This document shows positions 25,374 through 33,276 of a stretch of 46,531 bases of DNA, one piece after another. The first letter of the stretch is position 1. Each line of letters starts with the position of its first letter. A program made the translations under genes and the position numbers. The notes beneath the pieces were generated by a model that saw only the letters and a program-made list of their open reading frames with translations, was not told where the DNA came from and ran no database searches. Source of the DNA: Bacteroides sp. (GTDB taxonomy: Bacteria > Bacteroidota > Bacteroidia > Bacteroidales > Bacteroidaceae); the NCBI GenBank assembly GCA_017630035.1, contig JAGBWA010000003.1, positions 1 through 46,531 of the forward strand, in the 5' to 3' direction.

Positions 25374-25781
25374 ATGACAATCAAGCAATTATCCGTTTTT
25401 CTTGAAAACAAGACTGGAAGAATCAACGAAGTAACCAAGATTTTGGGTAAACATAGCATTAATATGCACGCGTTCAGCATGGCAGAGACTACGGACTTTG
25501 GTATTCTTCGCCTAATCGTATCCGAAGTAGATAAAGCGGTAGAGATTCTTCGCAACGAAAACTTTGCCGTAATGCTCACCGATGTTGTGTGTATCAGTTG
25601 TCCCAATGTAGCCGGTTCGCTCTCGGCTATCCTTGAGAAATTGGCTTCGAAAGAAATCTTCATCGAATACATGTATGCTTTTGCCGAAGGCGATAAAGCC
25701 AATGTCGTTATCCGCCCTAACGACATAGACAAATGCGTTCAAGTATTAAGTGAATGCGAATGTGAATTAAATAAGTTCTAA
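25374..25781 (+). CDS. Double ACT-domain protein
   Basis: This 135-residue protein consists of two ACT-like halves. The first is MTIKQLSVFLENKTGRINEVTKIL..., followed by a second repeat starting near SCPNVAGSLSAILEKLASKEIFIEYMYAF. Free-standing ACT proteins bind amino acids and regulate enzymes of amino-acid metabolism; no catalytic domain is present. It is the last gene of the operon, just before a strong terminator. It is therefore probably the amino-acid sensor for the aryl acid pathway, with an aromatic amino acid the likely ligand. Ligand and target are inference. Confidence 0.88.
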   Translation: MTIKQLSVFLENKTGRINEVTKILGKHSINMHAFSMAETTDFGILRLIVSEVDKAVEILRNENFAVMLTDVVCISCPNVAGSLSAILEKLASKEIFIEYMYAFAEGDKANVVIRPNDIDKCVQVLSECECELNKF

Positions 25782-25800
25782 CTACGAACTTCACATTATA

Positions 25801-25844
25801 AAAAAGTTGCACACCTATCAATGAAAGAAGGTGTGCAACTTTTT
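25801..25844 (+). terminator. Terminator of the aryl-acid operon
   Basis: A 16-bp perfect stem (25801-25816 with 25829-25844), loop of 12 bases, ending in a T run. Confidence 0.92.
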
Positions 25845-25899
25845 ATTTTCCCTTTACCCTAGACAGATACGCCTAGAAAGAAAAAATAAATGGATTTAT

Positions 25900-25930
25900 T
25901 TTGTTCTTCTCTCGGCTTGCACTATCTTTG
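25900..25930 (+). promoter_or_regulatory. Promoter of the PASTA-rluD-ddl operon
   Basis: TTTG (25900-25903), a 19-base spacer and TATCTTTG (25923-25930). It shows that the in-frame ATG at 25890 is upstream of transcription and that the gene starts at 25959. Confidence 0.8.
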
Positions 25931-25958
25931 TCCCGATAAGAGAAAACAAAAGATATTT

Positions 25959-26594
25959 ATGACTATAAAAGAGTTTTTTTCTTTAAAAACCAATCGTTAC
26001 TTTTGGGGCAATCTCATAGCAATGTTCCTTGTTGTTGTAATTGCTATCTTTGCCACCTTGAAAGGACTTGATAGCTATACACTTCATGGTGAAGCTATTG
26101 AGGTTCCGAATGCTAAAGGAATGAGCGTAGAAGAGGCAAAACGACTATTTGAAAGCAAAAATCTATCATGCGCAATTGCCGACTCTACATATGTCAAAGA
26201 AAAACCAGCGGGATGTGTACTTGAGCATCTACCCAACGCAGGACAACGCGTTAAGCGCGATCGTGTAATTTACTTGACTGTAAACACAAAATCTACGCCA
26301 TTGGTTGTACTTCCCGATGTAGCCGACAACAGCTCTTTACGTCAAGCTACAGCACGCCTTACAGCTGCCGGATTTCATTTGACCGAAAATGACACCATCC
26401 CTGGTGAGAAAGATTGGGTATATGGTGTGCGATATAACAACAAACTGGTTACACTTGGCGAAAAAGTTCCAGTAGGAGCCACTCTCACACTATTAGTTGG
26501 TGATGGAGGAAATGCAAAGGCTGAGAACGATAGTATCTCTAATCAAACAGAGATTCAAACGCCAACCACTTCAACCGAAGATTCTTGGTTCTAA
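25959..26594 (+). CDS. PASTA-domain membrane protein without a kinase domain
   Basis: This 211-residue protein has a short cytosolic N-terminus, one membrane segment (about residues 15-36), and two exported PASTA domains (beginning about IEVPNAKGMSVEEAKRLFE and VVLPDVADNSSLRQATARL). A polar tail ends in EDSWF. PASTA domains bind peptidoglycan or muropeptides; in Firmicutes and Actinobacteria they are attached to Ser/Thr kinases or PBPs, but here neither is present. It is encoded just before rluD and the D-Ala-D-Ala ligase gene, which fits a cell-wall-related role. The start is chosen from the promoter position. Confidence 0.88.
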   Translation: MTIKEFFSLKTNRYFWGNLIAMFLVVVIAIFATLKGLDSYTLHGEAIEVPNAKGMSVEEAKRLFESKNLSCAIADSTYVKEKPAGCVLEHLPNAGQRVKRDRVIYLTVNTKSTPLVVLPDVADNSSLRQATARLTAAGFHLTENDTIPGEKDWVYGVRYNNKLVTLGEKVPVGATLTLLVGDGGNAKAENDSISNQTEIQTPTTSTEDSWF

Positions 26595-26611
26595 GCAACA
26601 TCCACTTACGA

Positions 26612-27688
26612 ATGGAAGAATTATTACCCCACGACATCGAACTTGACAACAACGACTTGGACGAAATTGAGCCAGTCGGTGACGAAGCGCAACTCTACGA
26701 ACACTTCCGAGTAGTAGTAGATAAAGGGCAAGAGTTGATGCGTGTGGATAAATACCTATTCGACCGTCTGCCTAATGCATCACGCAATCGCATCCAAAAA
26801 GCAGCAGAGCAAAACTTTGTAATGGCCAATGGCAAAGCTGTAAAAAGCAGTTATAAAGTCAAGCCATTGGATGTCATTACGATTGTTATGGATCGTCCTC
26901 GCTACGAGAACGACATCATTCCTGAAGATATTCCGCTCAACATCGTTTACGAAGACAACTACCTAATGGTAGTGAACAAGCCAGCAGGTTTGGTGGTACA
27001 CCCTGGTCATGGCAACTATCATGGCACTTTGGTAAACGCTATTGCTTGGCACATGAAAGAGGTGCCCGACTATGATGCCAACGACCCACGAGTGGGATTG
27101 GTACATCGTATAGACAAAGACACTTCCGGTCTGCTTGTCATTGCCAAGACTCCCGACGCCAAGACTCACCTTGGCAATCAATTCTTCCATAAAACAACCA
27201 AACGACGTTATCGCGCATTGGTATGGGGCAACGTAGAGAACGATGAAGGTACCATCACGGGCGACATTGGCCGACACCCCAAAGACCGCATGCAGATGAC
27301 AGTGTTACCCGATGGAGAGGGTAAACATGCAGTTACACACTATCGTGTATTGGAACGGTTTGGCTATGTAACCCTTGTTGAGTGCATCCTTGAAACAGGA
27401 CGCACCCACCAAATTCGTGTACACATGAAGCACATCGGACACATATTATTCAACGATGAGCGTTATGGTGGAAACGAAATCTTAAAAGGAACTCACTTTG
27501 CGAAATATAAACAATTTGTAAACAAATGCTTCGACATGTGCCCACGTCAAGCGTTGCATGCCATGACATTGGGATTTGTGCATCCCATTACCGGTGAAGA
27601 ATTACACTTTACCACCGACCTTCCCAATGACATGACTGCCTTGATTGAGCGATGGCGAAGCTATATCAGCAACCGTAATTTAGAATGA
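26612..27688 (+). CDS. rluD: 23S rRNA pseudouridine synthase, RluD family
   Basis: RluD-type enzymes convert specific uridines of 23S rRNA helix 69 to pseudouridine. The 358-residue protein has an N-terminal S4 RNA-binding domain (MRVDKYLFDRLPNASRNRIQKA) and the catalytic domain with Asp in VHRIDKDTSGLLV. The late motif TGRTHQIRVHMKHIGH is present. The ATG at 26612 is preferred; a longer frame from 26585 overlaps the end of the PASTA gene. The stop overlaps the ddl start as ATGA. Exact target uridines cannot be read from the sequence. Confidence 0.94.
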   Translation: MEELLPHDIELDNNDLDEIEPVGDEAQLYEHFRVVVDKGQELMRVDKYLFDRLPNASRNRIQKAAEQNFVMANGKAVKSSYKVKPLDVITIVMDRPRYENDIIPEDIPLNIVYEDNYLMVVNKPAGLVVHPGHGNYHGTLVNAIAWHMKEVPDYDANDPRVGLVHRIDKDTSGLLVIAKTPDAKTHLGNQFFHKTTKRRYRALVWGNVENDEGTITGDIGRHPKDRMQMTVLPDGEGKHAVTHYRVLERFGYVTLVECILETGRTHQIRVHMKHIGHILFNDERYGGNEILKGTHFAKYKQFVNKCFDMCPRQALHAMTLGFVHPITGEELHFTTDLPNDMTALIERWRSYISNRNLE

Positions 27689-28659
27689 AAAGAACCATTG
27701 CCATTGTCGCAGGAGGCGACTCATCGGAATATATAGTATCCTTGCGCAGTGCACAAGGCATCTACTCGTTTATTGACAAAGAGAGATACAATCTCTACAT
27801 CGTCATGATGAAAGGACTTGATTGGCACGTACAATTGCCCGACGAGACAACTTGTCCTATCGATCGCAACGATTTTAGCTTCCAACTGAATGGCGAAAAG
27901 ATAACATTCGACTTCGCTTATATCACCATTCATGGTACTCCTGGCGAGAATGGACGCTTACAAGGTTACTTCGATATGATGGGAATCCCCTACTCTTGTT
28001 GTGGTGTTTTGGCCGCTGCACTCACTTTCAACAAGTTTGTTTGCAACCAATACTTGCGTGGTTTTGGCGTTCGCATAGCTGAAGCATTGTCATTGCGACA
28101 AGGTCAAACGGTATCAGATAATGACGTAATCGAGAAGATTGGTTTGCCTTGCTTCATCAAGCCAAGTTTGGGTGGTAGTAGCTTCGGAGTTACCAAAGTA
28201 AAGACACGCGAACAGATTCAGCCTGCCATTGCCAAGGCATTTGAAGAGGGCGAAGAGGTGGTTATCGAAGCTTTTATGGATGGTACAGAGATTACTTGCG
28301 GTTGCTACAAAACAAAAGACAAATCTGTTGTGTTTCCTATTACCGAAGTGGTTACCCATAACGAGTACTTTGACTACGATGCCAAGTATAATGGCCAAGT
28401 GGACGAAATCACCCCGGCACGTATCCCCAATGAATTGCGCGATCGTGTACAGATGCTTACATCGGCCATTTACGACATCTTGGGCGCACAAGGTATTATC
28501 CGTATCGACTACATCATTACCGAAGGCGATAAGATAAACCTATTGGAGGTAAACACTACTCCGGGTATGACACCAACCAGTTTCATACCGCAACAAGTAC
28601 GTGCAGCCGGTTTGAACATAACCGATGTAATGACAGATATTATTGAAAATAAGTTTTAA
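27685..28659 (+). CDS. ddl: D-alanine--D-alanine ligase (Ddl)
   Basis: Ddl joins two D-alanines with ATP for the peptidoglycan pentapeptide. The 324-residue ATP-grasp protein has the N-terminal AIVAGGDSSEYIVSLRSA motif, the G-rich loop KPSLGGSSFGVTKVK, and the metal-binding region INLLEVNTTPGMTPTSFIPQQ near the C-terminus. The usual first-domain serine environment is preserved as S-x-E-Y-x-V-S. It is translationally coupled to rluD and follows the PASTA gene, grouping cell-wall functions. Confidence 0.95.
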   Translation: MKRTIAIVAGGDSSEYIVSLRSAQGIYSFIDKERYNLYIVMMKGLDWHVQLPDETTCPIDRNDFSFQLNGEKITFDFAYITIHGTPGENGRLQGYFDMMGIPYSCCGVLAAALTFNKFVCNQYLRGFGVRIAEALSLRQGQTVSDNDVIEKIGLPCFIKPSLGGSSFGVTKVKTREQIQPAIAKAFEEGEEVVIEAFMDGTEITCGCYKTKDKSVVFPITEVVTHNEYFDYDAKYNGQVDEITPARIPNELRDRVQMLTSAIYDILGAQGIIRIDYIITEGDKINLLEVNTTPGMTPTSFIPQQVRAAGLNITDVMTDIIENKF

Positions 28660-28672
28660 ATAACATATCGCT

Positions 28673-29815
28673 ATGAACGAATTTGATGAAATCCGTCCGT
28701 ATCACGACGAAGAGTTACCGCAGATTTACGAAGAACTGATAGCCGATCCCATGTTCCAACAGGTGATGGGAGCTGTCATGCCGAATGTACCTTTCCAAGG
28801 TATTGCCATGAAGATGCGTGGTTGCAAAACAAAACTCGAGTTTCAAAAAGCATTCTGCTATGCGCTATTGAAAGACATCATGCAGAAAGCTACCAAGGGA
28901 GTAACGCTGAATCACGATGCCTTGACAGACAAGCAACAAGCCTACACTTACATCAGCAACCATCGTGATATTATTCTCGACTCTGGATTCCTCGATGTAT
29001 TGTTGGTAGAAAATGGCATGGATACTGTTGAGATTGCCATTGGCGATAACCTCCTTATCTATCCTTGGATAAAGAAAGTGGTACGCATCAACAAATCATT
29101 CATTGTGCAACGTGCACTTACTATGCGCCAAATGTTGGAATCATCGGCCCGCATGTCGCGCTACATGCACTATGCCATTGGCGAGAAGAAACAATCCATT
29201 TGGATTGCTCAACGCGAAGGACGCGCCAAAGATTCGGACGACCGCACACAAGATAGCATCCTAAAGATGATGGCTATGGGTGGCGAAGGTGACATCATCG
29301 ACCGCTTAATGGCATTGAACATTGCACCATTGGCCATCTCATACGAATACGACCCTTGCGACTACCTTAAAGCGCAAGAGTTTCAACAAAAGCGCGACAT
29401 CGAAGGATTCAAGAAATCGCAAGCCGACGACCTTATCAACATGCAAACAGGTCTTTTCGGCTATAAAGGTCGCGTGCATTTCCAGCCTGCAGCATGCATC
29501 AACGAAGCCTTAGCAAAATTGGACAGAAGCATGCCTAAGCAAGAATTATTCACCACTATCTCGACATTAATTGACAAAGGCATACATGCCAACTATCGCA
29601 TCTATCCAAACAATTACGTTGCACTCGACCTGTTGAATGGCACAACTGAATATGCAGCAAACTATACCGACGAGGATAAGCAAACATTCTTAGGCTATCT
29701 GGATCAACAAATTGCCCGCATCCAATTGCCCAACAAGGACGTAGATTTCCTTCGCACAAAGTTGTTGGAAATGTATGCCAATCCATTAAAGAATTACTTG
29801 AACGCTCAAGCATAA
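28673..29815 (+). CDS. Glycerolipid acyltransferase-like protein (PlsC superfamily)
   Basis: This 380-residue protein has a PlsC-like core with the acceptor motif SNHRDIILDSGFL (H97 and D103) and the later block WIAQREGRAKDSDDRTQDS, where ordinary acyltransferases have the EGTRS-type motif. The first motif reads H-x5-D rather than the usual H-x4-D, although the Asp at position 99 may be the functional partner. It has no obvious membrane anchor, and the C-terminal 180 residues are family-specific. It probably acylates a glycerophosphate or amino-lipid headgroup; the substrate is unknown. It lies between ddl and a NigD-like gene. Confidence 0.75.
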   Translation: MNEFDEIRPYHDEELPQIYEELIADPMFQQVMGAVMPNVPFQGIAMKMRGCKTKLEFQKAFCYALLKDIMQKATKGVTLNHDALTDKQQAYTYISNHRDIILDSGFLDVLLVENGMDTVEIAIGDNLLIYPWIKKVVRINKSFIVQRALTMRQMLESSARMSRYMHYAIGEKKQSIWIAQREGRAKDSDDRTQDSILKMMAMGGEGDIIDRLMALNIAPLAISYEYDPCDYLKAQEFQQKRDIEGFKKSQADDLINMQTGLFGYKGRVHFQPAACINEALAKLDRSMPKQELFTTISTLIDKGIHANYRIYPNNYVALDLLNGTTEYAANYTDEDKQTFLGYLDQQIARIQLPNKDVDFLRTKLLEMYANPLKNYLNAQA

Positions 29816-29826
29816 AACATCGTCGT

Positions 29827-30498
29827 ATGAAGCACCGATTACAAATAGTCAGTACACTTTTTCTGTTTGTCCTATGTCTGTGTTACGGATGTAGTAAGGA
29901 AGAAGAGTACTACTATCCATCGGTGAAGTTGGAGTTCCTAACTGCCACTACCAATCAGAAAGGTACAATTGAGCAAGTTGTTACGGATAGTGGCAAAGCC
30001 TATCATGTGCAAAACGATGGTTCTAATCTGAAATTACCTGCCGACACTTTGCTTCGCATTGTTACCAACTACGAAGAGGTAGAAGGTGGCGTAAAACTCT
30101 ATGGTGCTGCCGTTTCCATCTCCAACATCCCTATCCCAAAAGCTGAGTTTAACGAAGAGATGATGCACGATCCTGCCAACATACAAAGCATTTGGATGGG
30201 ACGCGACTACCTGAACATGATACTGCAAGTAAAGGCGCAAAACAAGAAGCACACCTTCCGCTTCATCGAGCAAGAAGCTACATTGAACGAGGCCGGTGAC
30301 GAATTGTTTGTACACATCATCTTGTATCACAATGCCAACGACGACATCCAGGCCTACACACAACGCGCTTATGCCTCTATCCCATTAAAGCACTATGCTG
30401 CCTATGGATGTAAGAAAGTACATCTTCGTTTCAGTCCATATACCGATTATGAAGGAGTAGCAAGCTACGATTTCGAATATTTACCCAACATAAAATAA
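29827..30498 (+). CDS. NigD-like lipoprotein
   Basis: This 223-residue protein has a signal peptide with lipobox LCYGC (Cys about 22) followed by KEEEYYYPSVKLEF, the typical start of NigD-like proteins of Bacteroidetes (N-terminal OB-like domain, then a C-terminal beta domain). The family was named after a bacteriocin-associated operon, but most members have no known function. It is probably anchored in the outer membrane. It lies 11 bases after the acyltransferase gene and its stop overlaps the rhodanese start as TAATG. Confidence 0.85.
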   Translation: MKHRLQIVSTLFLFVLCLCYGCSKEEEYYYPSVKLEFLTATTNQKGTIEQVVTDSGKAYHVQNDGSNLKLPADTLLRIVTNYEEVEGGVKLYGAAVSISNIPIPKAEFNEEMMHDPANIQSIWMGRDYLNMILQVKAQNKKHTFRFIEQEATLNEAGDELFVHIILYHNANDDIQAYTQRAYASIPLKHYAAYGCKKVHLRFSPYTDYEGVASYDFEYLPNIK

Positions 30499-30881
30499 TG
30501 AAAACACTTCTTTCTACTATTTGTTTTGTCGCCATCAGTTTGTTGGCTTGCCAATCAAAAAACGAGTTTAAATCAATCAGTGTCGATGAGTTCGAGACCT
30601 TGATAGCACAACCCGAAGTACAACGTCTTGATGTGCGTACCTTGGCAGAATATAACGAAGGCCACATCCCTGGCAGCCTCAACTTAGATGTAAAAGCAGA
30701 AGCCCACTTCATGCTTGCTGCCGACTCTATCCTCAACAAAGAACATCCCGTTGCCGTATATTGTCGTAGCGGAAACCGCAGTAAGAAAGCAGCCAAAATA
30801 CTCTGTGAAAAGGGCTACGAAGTATATGAACTCGGCACCGGCATCACCGGTTGGAAAGCCGCAGGAAAAGTTATCGAATAA
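30498..30881 (+). CDS. Exported rhodanese-like lipoprotein
   Basis: This 127-residue protein has a signal peptide with lipobox SLLAC (Cys 18) and a single rhodanese domain containing LDVRTLAEYNEGHIPGSLNL. The active-site loop is VYCRSGNRSKKAA, with the catalytic Cys at 89. It is an exported sulfurtransferase or thiol-related protein; substrate unknown. It is coupled to the NigD-like gene and ends the operon; a complex hairpin region follows rather than a simple terminator. Confidence 0.9.
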   Translation: MKTLLSTICFVAISLLACQSKNEFKSISVDEFETLIAQPEVQRLDVRTLAEYNEGHIPGSLNLDVKAEAHFMLAADSILNKEHPVAVYCRSGNRSKKAAKILCEKGYEVYELGTGITGWKAAGKVIE

Positions 30882-30894
30882 GGCTATTTCACAA

Positions 30895-30968
30895 ATATAG
30901 CTTCGTGTGGCCACAAAGGTAGCTTTACAAGCCAACAAAGCTACCTTCACAGAACGATGAAGCTATAT
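30895..30968. repeat. Nested inverted repeat after the rhodanese gene
   Basis: An outer perfect 10-bp stem (30895-30904 with 30959-30968) encloses a perfect 11-bp hairpin (30916-30926 with 30937-30947, loop of 10 bases) and a small palindrome TGTGGCCACA (30906-30915). It lies between the convergent rhodanese and argF' genes, 14 bases after the rhodanese stop. No T tract follows, so it is not a classic terminator. It may protect the 3' end of the mRNA or be a dispersed repeat. Confidence 0.7.
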
Positions 30969-30996
30969 CTGCAAAAACTTGAAATTTACTATATAC

Positions 30997-31030
30997 AAGA
31001 AGCCCCTTTGCGTTTGCAAAGGGGCTTCTT
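30997..31030 (-). terminator. Terminator of the proB-proA-argF' operon
   Basis: A perfect 15-bp stem (30997-31011 with 31016-31030, loop of 4) rich in G and C. It ends 10 bases after argF' on the minus strand and can also act on the plus strand. Its core resembles the terminator after argD. Confidence 0.9.
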
Positions 31031-31040
31031 AATGTTATTA

Positions 31041-32003
31041 TTAAAGTGCTTGTAGCATTCGTTTCAAAACAACGGTAGCTGATATTTCGCGGTTTGCGGC
31101 TTCGGGAATGACGAGTGATATTGGGGCTTCGATTACATCGTCGGTAACAATCATGTTGCGACGAACGGGCAAGCAGTGCATAAAGTGTGCATTGTTTGTC
31201 CACGACATATGTTCTGTATCTACTGTCCAACTCATATCCTTGCAAAGTATCTGACCATACTTCTCTGGCAAGGTTACACCAGGGCATGCCCAGTTCTTAG
31301 CATAGATAAAGTCGGCTCCTTCGAATGCTTTCTTTTGGTCGTACTCCACACGAGCACCACGCACAAACTTTGGATCGAGTTCATAGCCTTCAGGATGTGT
31401 TATTACGAAATCGACATCGGCCTCGTTCATAAAGTCGGCAAACGAATTAGGCACAGCTTGTGGGAGAGCTTTTGGATGAGGTGCCCAAGTAAGTACGACC
31501 TTAGGACGAGCAGTTTTCTTATACTCTTCGATGGTAATCAAGTCGGCAAAAGCTTGCAAAGGATGACCAGTTGCTGCTTCCATGGAGAATACTGGCTTAC
31601 CAGAATATTGAATAAATTGATTCAATATCTTTTCTGTATAATCATCTTCACGATTTTCGAAATGCGCAAACGAACGTACACCGATAATGTCGCAATAGCT
31701 AGCCATTACAGGAATCGCTTCGAGCAAGTGCTCACTCTTATCGCCATCCATAATCACGCCACGTTCAGCTTCCAATTTCCAAGCGCCTTGGTTTACATCA
31801 AGCACAATCACATCCATACCCAAGTTACGAGCTGCCTTCTGCGTACTAAGACGTGTACGGAGACTATTATTAAAAAAGATGAGCAAACAGGTCTTATGAC
31901 GACCCAATGCTTCGTATTTATAACGATCTTGCTTAATCTCAAAAGCTTCGGCAAGGGCTTGCTTCAAATCACCCAAATCGAATACGTTAGTATATGTCTT
32001 CAT
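31041..32003 (-). CDS. argF': N-succinylornithine carbamoyltransferase (ArgF')
   Basis: This 320-residue carbamoyltransferase transfers the carbamoyl group of carbamoyl phosphate to N-acylornithine, giving N-acylcitrulline. It shows the carbamoyl-phosphate loop FFNNSLRTRLSTQ (about residues 43-55) and the motif FMHCLPVRRN near the end. It follows the Bacteroides fragilis SOTCase along its length. The position that distinguishes acetyl- from succinyl-ornithine enzymes (Glu in the Xanthomonas AOTCase, Pro90 in B. fragilis) is S90 here, in MDGDKSEH. Replacing that Glu by Pro, Ser, Val or Ala is reported to give succinyl specificity. I chose Met 32003; a longer frame upstream runs into proA. Confidence 0.92.
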   Translation of the reverse strand: MKTYTNVFDLGDLKQALAEAFEIKQDRYKYEALGRHKTCLLIFFNNSLRTRLSTQKAARNLGMDVIVLDVNQGAWKLEAERGVIMDGDKSEHLLEAIPVMASYCDIIGVRSFAHFENREDDYTEKILNQFIQYSGKPVFSMEAATGHPLQAFADLITIEEYKKTARPKVVLTWAPHPKALPQAVPNSFADFMNEADVDFVITHPEGYELDPKFVRGARVEYDQKKAFEGADFIYAKNWACPGVTLPEKYGQILCKDMSWTVDTEHMSWTNNAHFMHCLPVRRNMIVTDDVIEAPISLVIPEAANREISATVVLKRMLQAL

Positions 32004-32023
32004 ATAATTTGAAAATTGAATAA

Positions 32024-33274
32024 TTAGTTTCTTATTTGTCCTTCGCCCTCTATCAACCACTTGTAAGTAGTGATTTCGGCCAATGCCATTGGCCCACGAG
32101 CATGAAGTTTTTGCGTACTGATACCTATCTCTGCTCCCAAACCAAACTGAGCACCATCGGTAAACGAAGTTGGAGCGTTGTGATATACACAAGCTGCATC
32201 GACCATTCGGCAGAAATAATCGGCCGTAGTAGCATCATCGGTAACAATACATTCACTATGTTTTGAACCAAAAGCATTGATATGCTTTACAGCTTCTGCT
32301 ACATCGCTTACACATTTAATAGACATCTTATAATCTAAAAACTCGCGACCAAAATCTTCGGGCATGGCTTCTTGCAAAAGGGCATCAGGGTAATTCCCCT
32401 TCAAAGCCACAAATGCAGGCTTGCCGGCATAGATTACGACATTGCTTTCGGCTAGTTTTTGGCACAATACGGGCAAAGCAGAAAGGCGATTTTCATTGAT
32501 AAGCAAACAATCGAGTGCATTGCAAACACTGACACGACGTGTCTTGGCATTATTAATAATGGCTGCTCCTTTTTGCAAATCGCCATGTACATCGAAATAG
32601 GTATGACAGATGCCGGCACCTGTTTCAATAACTGGTACGGTTGCATTTTGACGAACGAAGTTAATTAGGTTACTACTTCCACGAGGAATAATCAAATCGA
32701 CAAAGCCATTGGCTGTAAGCAATTGGGCAGTAGCCTCGCGATCGGGTGGCAATAACTCTACAATTTTGGTATTAACGCCAAACTGTTTCAGCACATCATG
32801 TATCACCCCAACAATGGCGCGATTGGAACAATCGGCATCACTACCTCCTTTAAGGATACACGCATTTCCACTCTTTAAACAGAGGGAAAAGACATCGAAA
32901 CTGACATTGGGACGTGCTTCATAAATAATACCGATAACTCCAAATGGCACACTTACTTTTCGCAAGCGAAGACCATTTGGCAAAGTGCTTTGCGACAGTA
33001 AACGACCTAATGGAGAAGGCAAAGAGGCTACATTTCGCGTATCGGCTGCAATTGCCTCAAGACGCTCATGCGTCAACTTCAACCTATCGTATTTAGGATT
33101 GGCTACATCCATACGAGCCAAATCCTTTTGGTTTTCACTTAATATATATGCAGCATTGGCTATCGTAGCATCGGCTACAGCCAACAATATCTCGTTGATT
33201 TGTTCTTCGGTAAGTGCCAACAACTCTCGGCTAGCATCTTGAACAGCTTTAAATATCTCTTTCATAATGGCCAT
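32024..33274 (-). CDS. proA: Glutamate-5-semialdehyde dehydrogenase (ProA)
   Basis: ProA reduces gamma-glutamyl phosphate to glutamate semialdehyde with NADPH, the second step of proline synthesis. The 416-residue protein contains the aldehyde dehydrogenase-like core with [17 protein letters not shown] and [13 protein letters not shown]. The catalytic cysteine is in [11 protein letters not shown]. It is 2 bases after proB and 20 bases before argF', so proline and arginine steps share a transcript. Start Met1; a second Met three residues later is possible. Confidence 0.96.
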   Translation of the reverse strand: MAIMKEIFKAVQDASRELLALTEEQINEILLAVADATIANAAYILSENQKDLARMDVANPKYDRLKLTHERLEAIAADTRNVASLPSPLGRLLSQSTLPNGLRLRKVSVPFGVIGIIYEARPNVSFDVFSLCLKSGNACILKGGSDADCSNRAIVGVIHDVLKQFGVNTKIVELLPPDREATAQLLTANGFVDLIIPRGSSNLINFVRQNATVPVIETGAGICHTYFDVHGDLQKGAAIINNAKTRRVSVCNALDCLLINENRLSALPVLCQKLAESNVVIYAGKPAFVALKGNYPDALLQEAMPEDFGREFLDYKMSIKCVSDVAEAVKHINAFGSKHSECIVTDDATTADYFCRMVDAACVYHNAPTSFTDGAQFGLGAEIGISTQKLHARGPMALAEITTYKWLIEGEGQIRN

Positions 33275-33276
33275 TA

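Noticed and set aside
31176..32012. 278-residue open frame on the plus strand
   Set aside because: It lies wholly antisense to argF', has no family-like motifs, and the argF' protein on the other strand has all its conserved motifs.
32004..32192. N-terminal 63-residue extension of ArgF'
   Set aside because: The extension runs through the end of proA in another frame; homology begins at MKTYTNVFDLGDLK.
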